From positions 310,001-374,000 of the forward strand of contig NZ_JACJON010000068.1 in the NCBI RefSeq assembly GCF_014695585.1: a stretch of DNA of 64,000 bases, in the 5' to 3' direction. Each line of letters opens with the position of its first letter. Within the stretch, counting starts at the first letter, position 1. Under the pieces are notes generated by a model. It saw only the letters and a list, made by a program, of their open reading frames with translations, was not told where the DNA came from and searched no databases. Made by a program: the position numbers and the translations under genes. Positions 16,949 to 25,153 of this stretch are shown in pieces. This DNA comes from Microcoleus sp. FACHB-831 (GTDB lineage: Bacteria > Cyanobacteriota > Cyanobacteriia > Cyanobacteriales > FACHB-T130).

Positions 16949-17716
16949 CTATATAGGAGATTTTACTACATCTACCCAAAACCAATGATTTGTAAGCTTT
17001 TTTGTTTCTAATATCCATACATAGGGCTCTGAAATATCAGCCAATCCACGAAGCTCCGGTCCCCATATTTCATTAACAGCCTCTGTTGTATAAATAAAAG
17101 CGCTATACTTCCTTCTTCCAATATAATTAGTAAAAATAATCATTTTCGCCTTTCCCGATTCATCAAGATTTACAGCAACTCCTCCGTTAATATTAAATCC
17201 TTGGGACAGATGGCTATACTGGGGCGGTAATTCTATTTCTACCCCACGAAAATAAGGAAAATATCCCATTTTTATTCCACTTACTTCATTGTCTCGTGAA
17301 TAATTTGTTAGCAGCAATTCCACAGCTGCTTGGCGGTCTTTTAGATTTAAAAAGAAATCAGGTAGGACAATAAAATCGTTAATAGACAAGATAATTCCTA
17401 GAGTTAATAAATTTATCGTTAATATCGGAATAGCTTTTGATAAATGCCGTCGATGCTTATTTAAAAAATATAGAGATGACCAAATAACAACTAGAGAAGT
17501 AAATAAGAAGAAAGCTAAAATTAATAAAACAAGATTTTTTATTATGTCTTGTCGATTTACTAGAAAATATAGTGTCAACCAGTAGGTTAACCCAAGCAAT
17601 CCCGATCTTACCCCAAGACAGAATAAGAATACTCTGAGTACTATGGCTACAAAATATATTCTCACTAATAACTTGAATAATCTGGGGTTCTCTTTGGTTT
17701 GATTGGCGTTGTTCAT
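16949..17716 (-). CDS. Tandem membrane-protein paralogue 4 (first in transcription order)
   Basis: A 255-residue protein opening MNNANQTKENPRLFKLLVRI, with the same architecture and motifs (NLKDRQAAVE, ELPPQYSHLSQGFNINGG, KKLTNHWFWVDVVKSPI). It is shorter around the middle membrane region and in the soluble half (no SENAK insert). It is the promoter-proximal gene if the array is one transcript; spacers of about 90 bases between copies leave room for individual promoters. The function is unknown. Confidence 0.8.
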   Translation of the reverse strand: MNNANQTKENPRLFKLLVRIYFVAIVLRVFLFCLGVRSGLLGLTYWLTLYFLVNRQDIIKNLVLLILAFFLFTSLVVIWSSLYFLNKHRRHLSKAIPILTINLLTLGIILSINDFIVLPDFFLNLKDRQAAVELLLTNYSRDNEVSGIKMGYFPYFRGVEIELPPQYSHLSQGFNINGGVAVNLDESGKAKMIIFTNYIGRRKYSAFIYTTEAVNEIWGPELRGLADISEPYVWILETKKLTNHWFWVDVVKSPI

Positions 17717-17994
17717 AATTTTATGTCCTTCTGATAAACTAGGAAAACAGCGAATTAACCGATACGCTTTAGTATCGGAACCCAGGAAAGCAATAATCTA
17801 GAGAAAGTTTAGAAAAAGTCACCTGTCCTAGAGATGCATATAAATCTGCTAGTGCAGGTACAGCTGCGGAAACGCAATCCACAGCATTATTTGACTTTAA
17901 CTTTGCCTCTACTGTAGCCAGTTTATTCAGCTATGAGTTAAAGCATTCTAAATCTTGTCAGAAAATTAGTGTAAAGTTTACAGTAATTTGACCT

Positions 17995-18789
17995 TTATTC
18001 TGACTTATTCTCAAACGAGGAATTCAGCTTGTACGCAGTCCTCAAGATTTGTCCAGCTAAAATCGCCGCACCAAAACCATTGTCGATATTCACCACGCCG
18101 ACACCCGCCGCGCAAGAATTAAGCATTGTTAATAGAGGAGCAAGGCCACCAAAACTCGCGCCATAGCCGACACTGGTGGGAACGGCGATAACTGGACAAT
18201 CGGCTAATCCAGCCACAACGCTGGGTAAAGCGCCTTCCATCCCGGCGACGACAATCAGCACATCAGCCGAGTCTATAACGTGGCGGTTACTCAGCAAGCG
18301 GTGGATACCAGCAACGCCAACATCCCACAGACGCTGTACCCGGAAGCCGGATAGTTCTGCTACTAAAGCAGCCTCCTCTGCAACTGGCAAATCGGCAGTA
18401 CCAGCCGAAAGGATGCCAATCGTTCCGGGATATTGCGGTGTAATTTCACCTGGGGCGATCGCGCATATACGAGCCGAGGAGTAATATTGGATGCCAGGGA
18501 CTTTTTGTTCTAGCTGGGCATAGACATCAGGAGTAATGCGCGTAGCCATAACAACAGAGTTGCGCGATCGCATCACTTCCATAATCTGGGCAATTTGATC
18601 TGGCGTCTTTCCTGGCCCCCAAATCACCTCTGGGAATCCAGTACGCAGGCGGCGATGGTGGTCAATTTTAGCAAAATCTTCCACTGGCTCATAAGCAAAA
18701 TGCTTAAGCTTTTCTAACGCTACATCTGCGCTAATACTACCAGCGGCAACACCTTCAAGTAACGACTGCAAAGATTGGTTATCGGTCAT
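17995..18789 (-). CDS. larB: Nickel-pincer cofactor biosynthesis protein LarB
   Basis: A 264-residue protein of the PurE/AIR-carboxylase-like superfamily. LarB carboxylates and hydrolyses nicotinic acid adenine dinucleotide at the first step of the nickel-pincer nucleotide made for lactate racemase-type enzymes. Diagnostic sequence includes FPEVIWGPGKTP, the sugar-phosphate loop region GILSAGTADLPVAEEA, VAGMEGALPSVVAGL and PTSVGYGASFGGLAPLL. The usual partners larC and larE are not in the window. It lies 72 bases downstream of, and co-directional with, a binding protein of the peptide/nickel class. Confidence 0.88.
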   Translation of the reverse strand: MTDNQSLQSLLEGVAAGSISADVALEKLKHFAYEPVEDFAKIDHHRRLRTGFPEVIWGPGKTPDQIAQIMEVMRSRNSVVMATRITPDVYAQLEQKVPGIQYYSSARICAIAPGEITPQYPGTIGILSAGTADLPVAEEAALVAELSGFRVQRLWDVGVAGIHRLLSNRHVIDSADVLIVVAGMEGALPSVVAGLADCPVIAVPTSVGYGASFGGLAPLLTMLNSCAAGVGVVNIDNGFGAAILAGQILRTAYKLNSSFENKSE

Positions 18790-18861
18790 GGTTTATGGTT
18801 GCTTGTTCATGGTTCGTGGTTCATAGTTAATAGCAATAAACAATGAACCATAACCAATAGA

Positions 18862-20643
18862 CTACTCAGTTAATTTCAATTCGTGAATGTTCCATAATGC
18901 ACCGTTAAGTGCCGAGTATTCAATGCCTTGAATGCGATCGCGCACCGCTGACATCGCAAGTGGATTAACCAGATAGATCGCAGGTAAATACTCTTGCGTA
19001 ATCTGCTGCGTCTGGGCATAAATAGCCTTACGCTTCGCTTCGTCCAACTCCCCCGCAGCTTGAATATAAAGATCCCCAATTTTCTGCTCCCAGTCTGCTA
19101 CCTCTCGACCAGTTATAGGTTGCTGTCCTTTTTGTGGCTTCTGATTGAAGCTGTGCAACCCACCTTCAGGCGACCAGGCATTAGCACCATCATTCGGTTC
19201 TACGCCGCCAGTAAATCCTAACAGATAACATTCCCAATCCAAAGAGTTAGAAAGCTTATCTACTAGAACGCCAAAAGCAATGGGGTTGAAATCCACTTGT
19301 ATGCCGATTTTGCCCAAATCTTGCATAACCTGCGAACCCATCGCTTCGCGGATTTTGTTACCAGCATTTGTGATTAGGCTAAAACTGACGCGGTTGCCTT
19401 GGTCATCGAACAACTGTCCTTGGTCATTGTATTTAAATCCCGCCCCTAAGAGTAATTCCTTAGCTTTTTCAGGGTTGTAGTCATAAACTTTTAAACCCTC
19501 TTTGGGTGAAATGTAATAGGGACTTTGCACCGAAAGAGGTGAATTTTGCAATTCGCCCAGACCTCTAAAGATATTATTAATCATTCGCTGGCGGTCAAGT
19601 GCATAAGCAACTGCTTGCCTAAATGCTGGTGTATTGAACCAGCGCGATTTAATAGGGTCTACCAGGGGTTTTCCGTTCCTTTGGCCTTTATTTTGATTAA
19701 AGGAAATAAACGTCGTGCCTGAAGCAGGGCCACCGTTGTAAACAGTAAACTTACCCCGCTTTTCTTCGCGTTTCAGCAGGCTAAAAAAGTCAGGAGAAAC
19801 CCCCAGAGAATCTAGCCCCCCGGAGCGAAATTGTAGGAAAGAGGTATCAGTAGATTCAACAATTTGCCAAACCAGGCGCTCGATGTAAGGCTGCGGGTTT
19901 CCGTTGCTATCTTTGCGCCAGTAATTAGGATTGCGCCGGAAGCTCACGCGCTCGCTAGTGGTGTAGTTTTCTAATACATAGGAGCCATTAAAGATAATTT
20001 TTTCGGGGGGTGTATCGATGCCCCAAGTTGTTAGAAATATGGGCTTACCATCTTTATTTTTTGTCTTGACTGCTTTTTGCAGTGCATGAGCAGGTAATAT
20101 TGGCAGACCAGAGGTGCGTAGGAAGGGGGCAAAAGGCTCGGGTATGGTAAATTCTACTCGCAGCTCGTCGAGTTTACGCACACCAGGCAAGGCGCGACTC
20201 TTCCCAATACGAAGGATGTCTCTGGCATCAGTAGGAATTTCTTCGTTGAGGTAGATATCGTTATAGGTAAAAACCACATCGTCCACTGTTAGCGGTTCGC
20301 CATCTGACCATTTAAGCCCTTCTCTAAGGGTAAAAACAATGCTTTTTTTATCAGGAGAAATTTTCCAGGATTGCGCTAGTGCAGGCTCAATCTCACCGCG
20401 CCCATTTTCTGTAATTAGACCTTCGTATGTAAGACCAAAAATGTTGGGAGATTCCTGATTGAGGGGATAGTTAAAGGTCTTGGGGTCGCTCAGAATGCTA
20501 ACAACTATTTGTGAGACACTTGCTGCCTTGCTTTTTAATTGGGTGGGGTTGCAGGATGTGAGAGCGATCGCGCTTGTGAAAGCCAGTAACACAGCCAAAC
20601 ACCGACGATAATTAGAGGTAACAATAGAAAATATTTTCATCAT
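18862..20643 (-). CDS. ABC transporter substrate-binding lipoprotein, peptide/nickel class
   Basis: A 593-residue lipoprotein. The signal peptide ends in the lipobox LTSC (Cys about residue 31), then a family-5 solute-binding fold follows: ESPNIFGLTYEGLITEN, LAQSWKISPDKKSIVFTLRE, LKWSDGEPLTVDDVVFTYND and NPNYWRKDSNGNP. This class delivers oligopeptides, and in some cases nickel chelates, to ABC importers. No permease or ATPase gene is adjacent. The neighbouring larB, a nickel-cofactor gene, makes a nickel link conceivable but unproven. Confidence 0.88.
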   Translation of the reverse strand: MMKIFSIVTSNYRRCLAVLLAFTSAIALTSCNPTQLKSKAASVSQIVVSILSDPKTFNYPLNQESPNIFGLTYEGLITENGRGEIEPALAQSWKISPDKKSIVFTLREGLKWSDGEPLTVDDVVFTYNDIYLNEEIPTDARDILRIGKSRALPGVRKLDELRVEFTIPEPFAPFLRTSGLPILPAHALQKAVKTKNKDGKPIFLTTWGIDTPPEKIIFNGSYVLENYTTSERVSFRRNPNYWRKDSNGNPQPYIERLVWQIVESTDTSFLQFRSGGLDSLGVSPDFFSLLKREEKRGKFTVYNGGPASGTTFISFNQNKGQRNGKPLVDPIKSRWFNTPAFRQAVAYALDRQRMINNIFRGLGELQNSPLSVQSPYYISPKEGLKVYDYNPEKAKELLLGAGFKYNDQGQLFDDQGNRVSFSLITNAGNKIREAMGSQVMQDLGKIGIQVDFNPIAFGVLVDKLSNSLDWECYLLGFTGGVEPNDGANAWSPEGGLHSFNQKPQKGQQPITGREVADWEQKIGDLYIQAAGELDEAKRKAIYAQTQQITQEYLPAIYLVNPLAMSAVRDRIQGIEYSALNGALWNIHELKLTE

Positions 20644-20921
20644 TTGAGTTAACGTGCGATCGCCAAGCTTACTGTGTCTATAACCAACCGAGAAAGAAGC
20701 GATTCAATGCAGCAAATACTTGCAACTAGCTTCCATTGCACTACCTCTCCCAACAACTTGAGAGTCTTTGTCTTATCTGTTTCTCGTTCATCCCTATCCT
20801 AGACATTTTCAGCTTGGGGTTAGTGCAGGTTAGTCAGAAGCTACCATACGACTACATTATGAGCCAAAATTACCTTCTTTCGCCTAAATAGAGCTAATTT
20901 TTGGCAATAATCAGTGAAAAG

Positions 20922-21917
20922 TTAGTCTCGACGTACAATATCGCCGCGCAGCTCCATTTGAGCCTGTGTCGTCCCACCTTGGAGGCGCTGCAATAAACCT
21001 ATCTCTCCTATCTGTTCTGATGCTGGCGGTACTTCCGACTTCCAGTGATAAGCTAAGTCATCCAACCACGCCTCAACCATGCGACAGAGGTAGTGCCAAA
21101 CTACCCGACCGCTACCGAATTCAGGAGAATAATGGCCGATTGCGTCGGCAGTTTTAAGAGAACAAACTGGTGACAAAGCATCACCATCCCATTCAAATAT
21201 TTGAATACCTTCCGGGTCAACAGTCATAGCGAAGGGAACTACTATGCTTAGAGCTTTAAGCCAGCAAATTACATCAGAGATATCTGTTTGTCCTACTGCT
21301 TTCTCTTGGACTTTAACTAACATAACCAATCGGTCATCCTTGTCTAAGGCTGCAATATCAGGAACGATCGCAGCCTTAATTTCAACTGTTTGAGCGTTTG
21401 CCAATTGGGGGGTTTCAACTGGTTGAGACGCTGCTTTAGAAGCAGGAACCAGCAAAACAACGGCATGAGAGGCAATTCCTTCTTCGCGCCCGACGGGGCC
21501 TAATTTTTCGTTTGTGGTGGCTTTAATGCCGATTTGGTCGGGTTTTAACTTTAGAACATCAGCGAGGCGATCGCGCATTTTCTCTATATGCGGTTTCAGC
21601 TTCGGACGCTCCGCCACTACTACCGAGTCAATATTTCCAATTTGCCAACCCTTCTCGAAAATCAGCCTGTCTACCTGCTCCAGTAACACCAGACTATCAG
21701 CGCCCGCCCACTGCGGATCTGTAGGCGGAAAATAATGCCCGATATCCCCTAAACTAAGAGCGCCCAGCATAGCATCCATAATCGCGTGAGTCAGCACATC
21801 AGCATCGCTATGCCCCAGCAACCCAAGTTCATGAGGAATGTTCACCCCTCCCAAAATCAACGGACGACCCTCAACCAGTCGGTGGATATCGTAGCCGTTG
21901 CCAATTCTAATGTTCAT
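20922..21917 (-). CDS. ispF: IspF (MECDP synthase) with an extra C-terminal domain
   Basis: A 331-residue protein. Residues 1-157 or so form a complete IspF, the MEP-pathway enzyme that makes 2-C-methyl-D-erythritol 2,4-cyclodiphosphate. Metal ligands are Asp10 and His12 (GNGYDIHRL) and His44 ([18 protein letters not shown]), and the substrate loop is [19 protein letters not shown]. Normal IspF ends there. Here a linker ([18 protein letters not shown]) leads to about 150 more residues with [20 protein letters not shown] and [19 protein letters not shown]. That pattern resembles restriction-nuclease-like (PD-(D/E)xK) domains, but this is only an impression. The start was chosen at [10 protein letters not shown]; the 23 upstream codons are translated low-complexity repeat. 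Confidence 0.88.
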   Translation of the reverse strand: MNIRIGNGYDIHRLVEGRPLILGGVNIPHELGLLGHSDADVLTHAIMDAMLGALSLGDIGHYFPPTDPQWAGADSLVLLEQVDRLIFEKGWQIGNIDSVVVAERPKLKPHIEKMRDRLADVLKLKPDQIGIKATTNEKLGPVGREEGIASHAVVLLVPASKAASQPVETPQLANAQTVEIKAAIVPDIAALDKDDRLVMLVKVQEKAVGQTDISDVICWLKALSIVVPFAMTVDPEGIQIFEWDGDALSPVCSLKTADAIGHYSPEFGSGRVVWHYLCRMVEAWLDDLAYHWKSEVPPASEQIGEIGLLQRLQGGTTQAQMELRGDIVRRD

Positions 21918-21985
21918 CTGTCTTTTGTCCTTTGTCCAACTTCCGTCCCTTTGTCCTTTGTCCAATGACCAATGACATTTGACCA
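21918..21985. repeat. Short tandem heptamer-type repeats (STRR-like)
   Basis: Degenerate repeats of the CCTTTGT / GTCCTTTGTCC type, with TGACCAATGACATTTGACCA at the end. Such short tandemly repeated sequences are typical of intergenic spacers in filamentous cyanobacteria. They run into the upstream extension of the ispF frame, which is why that extension is not taken as coding. Confidence 0.7.
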
Positions 21986-21995
21986 ATTAGTGCAT

Positions 21996-23033
21996 TTAAA
22001 TCTGCACCATGTCAGTATACTCAGTCAGGAGCTGATCGTAGGTGAGGCTGTCTGTTTCTGCTTGGGGACTCCACAATAGCTCAAAAACTAGCAGATAGTT
22101 GGCTGGAATGGCAGCAATTTTCTCCAGTGCTTGTTTTAATTGCGATGATGTGCGAACTTCCTCAAAAAGTGGATCGTCGTTAGCAGTGCCCACTAGCAGC
22201 GTCACCACAATGTAAGCAGCCGGATCTGTATCGGGAGCGGCAATAACTGGTTGCTCTTTTCTTACCATCCCCTTAACATTAACCAGGGTTTCGGCACTAA
22301 ATTTGCTGCGTTCTTCTACAGACAGTTGGTTAAAAATTGTCTGGGCTTCATGTTTACTTTTAACTATTTGTGAGCTTGCTAAAACATGAGTCCAGTTTTC
22401 AGGCGATCGCAGCAGTGCTAGTATCGATTCTTGCATCAGCAGAAACAGCCCCTCCGATGTGTCGGTATCAGCGCTGAGGCTAATTTCAGTCAGCTTCGCT
22501 TGAATTTCCCTGGCTTGTGCTAGCAGAGCTACTTGCAGCTTGCTAACAGTAACAATGTCGTTTTCTATTTCTCGATTGCTACTTTCACTCGAACTATTAT
22601 CTGCCTGCATTTCGACAACTGTAGCGCTGATTAGAAAACACAATATCAACCCTACAACCAAACCAACAATTATCCACATAATCAAATCAGAACCTTCATT
22701 GTTTGTGGTGGAAATTGTTGTTGTCGAATTAGAACCAGAATTATAAATATAGGTAGGGGTTGATCTAGAACCACTGCTGCTGCCAGAACTAGAACCTGAT
22801 GACCTAGAACCACTACTGCTGCCAGAACTAGAACCGGACGACTTAGAACCACCACTACTAAACGAGCCGCCACCGCTACGCCCGCCGCTACTTCTTCCCT
22901 TAGCGTAGGCAGCATCGCTGGTGGTGAGCGATGCTTGCTCTAAGTTACTATTTGGCAGTTGAATATTGACTTGGTTAACTAAGCAAAAAATAAAAAACGC
23001 CCAGAAGAATTTCAAGTTTAATTTTCCCAGCAT
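21996..23033 (-). CDS. DUF1517 membrane protein
   Basis: A 345-residue protein. It has an N-terminal hydrophobic signal (about residues 8-22), a Ser/Gly-rich low-complexity stretch (about 45-95) containing RSSGGRSGGGSFSSGG, and a strong membrane span (MWIIVGLVVGLILCFLISAT, about 120-140). A mixed alpha/beta domain follows with AQTIFNQLSVEERSKFSAET and AAYIVVTLLVGTA. This matches DUF1517, conserved in cyanobacteria and chloroplast-related genomes. The C-terminal domain probably sits on the opposite membrane side from the Gly/Ser linker. The function is unknown. Confidence 0.85.
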   Translation of the reverse strand: MLGKLNLKFFWAFFIFCLVNQVNIQLPNSNLEQASLTTSDAAYAKGRSSGGRSGGGSFSSGGSKSSGSSSGSSSGSRSSGSSSGSSSGSRSTPTYIYNSGSNSTTTISTTNNEGSDLIMWIIVGLVVGLILCFLISATVVEMQADNSSSESSNREIENDIVTVSKLQVALLAQAREIQAKLTEISLSADTDTSEGLFLLMQESILALLRSPENWTHVLASSQIVKSKHEAQTIFNQLSVEERSKFSAETLVNVKGMVRKEQPVIAAPDTDPAAYIVVTLLVGTANDDPLFEEVRTSSQLKQALEKIAAIPANYLLVFELLWSPQAETDSLTYDQLLTEYTDMVQI

Positions 23034-23110
23034 TTGAGTTTAGCTCTCGCGTATAGACTGTCAGCCTGCCTATTCATACTTCATGCTTAGTATTCCCGAT
23101 TCCAAAGGAG

Positions 23111-23842
23111 CTATTCAGATGGGGAGTCAGAATTTTTCAACCAATCTTCATACAGATCGAGACGGCGATCGCGCGTTCTCTGTATTTGTTGTTCCCGCCG
23201 CCATTGCGCGATCGCTCCATGATTACCCGACAGCAACACATCAGGCACTTTCCATCCCCTAAAGCTGGGCGGACGGGTGTACTGCGGATAGTCCAACAAC
23301 CCCGCCTCAAAACTCTCTGCTTTGAGCGATTCTTCCTTTCCCACCGTCCCCGGAATTAACCGCACAACACCATTAATCAGCGCCAGCGCCGGAATTTCTC
23401 CACAGGTGAGAACAAAATCTCCTAAAGATACCTCGCGGGTAACTAAATTTAACACTCGCTCATCTACGCCTTCGTAATGACCGCAGATAATTACCAACTG
23501 ATCGAAACTTGTCGCCAATTCTCGAAAGAGTGGCTGATTCATAGTTTCACCCTGCGGCGTCATTAAAATAACCTCTCGCCGCTTTAAAACTGGGAGGGAT
23601 TCCACAGCCGCAAAAATCGGCTCTGGCTTCATCAGCATCCCCACCCCGCCACCATAGGGTTCATCATCTACTTTATGGTGTTTATCGGTTGTAAAGTCGC
23701 GGGGATTAACCAGATTCACAGAGGCAATCTGACGCGCTAGCGCCTTACCCAACAGCCCTGAACTCAAAGGAGAAGTAAAAAAATCTGGAAATAGCGTGAT
23801 GACATCAAATTGCACGGTAGATCTAACTTCGGAATACAACAC
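23111..23842 (-). CDS. trmD: tRNA (guanine-N1-)-methyltransferase TrmD
   Basis: A 243-residue SPOUT-class enzyme that methylates G37 of tRNAs reading CUN, CCN and CGG codons. Family signatures are FDVITLFPDFF, the knot region IICGHYEGVDERV and SLGDFVLTCGEIPALALI, plus DDEPYGGGVGMLMKPEP and YPQYTRPPSFRGWKVPDVLL. The start given is a GTG with AGGA eight bases upstream. A second in-frame GTG nine codons later, immediately before QFDVITLFPDFF, fits the usual family length slightly better. It is co-directional with the DUF1517 and ispF genes. Confidence 0.95.
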   Translation of the reverse strand: MLYSEVRSTVQFDVITLFPDFFTSPLSSGLLGKALARQIASVNLVNPRDFTTDKHHKVDDEPYGGGVGMLMKPEPIFAAVESLPVLKRREVILMTPQGETMNQPLFRELATSFDQLVIICGHYEGVDERVLNLVTREVSLGDFVLTCGEIPALALINGVVRLIPGTVGKEESLKAESFEAGLLDYPQYTRPPSFRGWKVPDVLLSGNHGAIAQWRREQQIQRTRDRRLDLYEDWLKNSDSPSE

Positions 23843-24175
23843 TGGAAAATTCCTGGCAAGACAGCATAAATAGTCAAATAATGTTAAATATTTTATAAAA
23901 TTTGTTTACATAATCTGGCATGATGCATAGGTGGTGACTACCCAGAGCAAGAACCAGCCAGCTTCCCAGAACGATTTCTCAATCATTAGGGAAAAGTAAA
24001 GGGTTGGGCGTTGGGGGCGGGTTTGGGGCAGTATCGGTGAGATTTTCATGCGATCGCCATGCCCGATGCCCAAAACTCAACAACTTGTGAGAAAGAACGC
24101 CCATATCTTGAGTGAAAATCAAAATCAGGATAAATTGGCATTCCTATCAGATCACCTTATGCCAGAGATGACAAT
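23843..24175. other. 333-bp divergent promoter region between trmD and cphB
   Basis: No gene is seen. It contains an AT-rich tract after trmD's start (around 23870-23910) and a G-rich tract (around 24003-24030). It is expected to hold the promoters for trmD and the cyanophycin genes. Confidence 0.55.
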
Positions 24176-25024
24176 ATGATGCAGTTAGAATCTCAATCCT
24201 TAGTACAGAGGATGCCCCAATCTACAAAAACCGCCATCCTGGTTATTGGCGGAGCCGAAGACAAAGTTCACGGACGCGAGATCCTGCACACGTTTTTTGG
24301 TCGTGCTGGTTCGCTTGAGTCTCGTATTGCTATTATCCCATCTGCGTCGCGCGAGCCAGCCGTCTTGGGCGAACGTTACCGCAGTATTTTTCAAGAAATG
24401 GGATGCGTTGAAGCCAAGGTGCTAGACATCCGCGAACGAGAGCAGAGTTCCGACCCAGAAATGCAGGATTACATTAAAGGATGCACTGGGGTATTCCTGA
24501 CAGGAGGCGATCAACTGCGACTGTGCGGGCTGCTAGCCGATACGCCTTTGATGGAAAAATTAAGGATGCGGGCGCAGACTGGTGAGATTACTCTGGCAGG
24601 CACAAGTGCTGGTGCGGCGGTCATGGGTCATCACATGATTGCTGGTGGGGGTAGCGGGGAGTCACCCAATCGTTCCCTAGTGGATATGGCAACGGGGCTA
24701 GGGATAATACCAGAAGTGATTGTCGATCAACACTTTCACAACCGCAATCGCATGGGGCGTTTAATGAGCGCGATCGCGGCTCATCCAGATAGGCTGGGCA
24801 TTGGCATAGACGAAGATACCTGTGCAATGTTTGAAAAAGATGGCCAACTAAAGGTGATGGGAAAAGGACTGGTGACTATCATTGATGCAGGAGAAATGTC
24901 CTACACCAACCAGGCATCTGTAGGAGCCACCGACCCAATCAGTATTTACAATTTACGAGTGCATCTTCTCAGTCATGGCGATCGCTATCATTTCCACCAA
25001 AGGGTCATCTTGCCACCGGATTGA
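24176..25024 (+). CDS. cphB: Cyanophycinase
   Basis: A 282-residue serine-type exopeptidase that releases beta-Asp-Arg dipeptides from cyanophycin, the arginine/aspartate nitrogen reserve. Family marks are AILVIGGAEDK near the N-terminus, TGVFLTGGDQLRL, and the nucleophile elbow LAGTSAGAAVMGHHMI with the catalytic Ser in GTSAGA; VIVDQHFHNRNRMGRL supplies further active-site residues. There are two adjacent ATG codons at the start, either of which could be used. The gene precedes the synthetase in the same direction, forming the usual cphB-cphA pair. Confidence 0.96.
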   Translation: MMQLESQSLVQRMPQSTKTAILVIGGAEDKVHGREILHTFFGRAGSLESRIAIIPSASREPAVLGERYRSIFQEMGCVEAKVLDIREREQSSDPEMQDYIKGCTGVFLTGGDQLRLCGLLADTPLMEKLRMRAQTGEITLAGTSAGAAVMGHHMIAGGGSGESPNRSLVDMATGLGIIPEVIVDQHFHNRNRMGRLMSAIAAHPDRLGIGIDEDTCAMFEKDGQLKVMGKGLVTIIDAGEMSYTNQASVGATDPISIYNLRVHLLSHGDRYHFHQRVILPPD

Positions 25025-25048
25025 AGAAGAGCGTAATTAATGAAGGTA

Positions 25049-25073
25049 AAAACTGTTCGTGACGAACAGTTTT
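25049..25073. promoter_or_regulatory. Perfect 11-bp inverted repeat between cphB and cphA
   Basis: AAAACTGTTCG (25049-25059) and CGAACAGTTTT (25063-25073) form a perfect inverted repeat with a TGA centre. It lies 25 bases after the cphB stop and 81 bases before the chosen cphA start. It can be read as an intercistronic hairpin that attenuates or stabilises mRNA, or as a dimeric repressor operator (ACTGTTCG-TGA-CGAACAGT). The sequence alone does not decide. Confidence 0.55.
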
Positions 25074-25153
25074 GAAGCTTTTTGAAGCTGGAAACTAGAA
25101 AATTGCTTCAAATGCTTCTTCCTACATCCTCTGAATCACCCCCAAAAAAAGCC

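Larger units (their letters stand above)
14342..17716 (-). repeat. Four-copy tandem gene duplication
   Basis: The gene starts recur about every 885-890 bases for copies 2-4, with a more diverged copy 1. The intergenic segments also match: the string CTGATAAACTAGGAAAAC lies just 5' of copies 2 and 4 (read on the plus strand), and related sequence lies by copies 1 and 3. Spacer conservation shows that the duplicated unit includes the leader. Confidence 0.85.

Noticed and set aside
14342-17716. Tandem membrane genes as a mobile element
   Set aside because: No transposase, terminal inverted repeats or target duplication were seen; duplicated gene-plus-spacer units explain the pattern.
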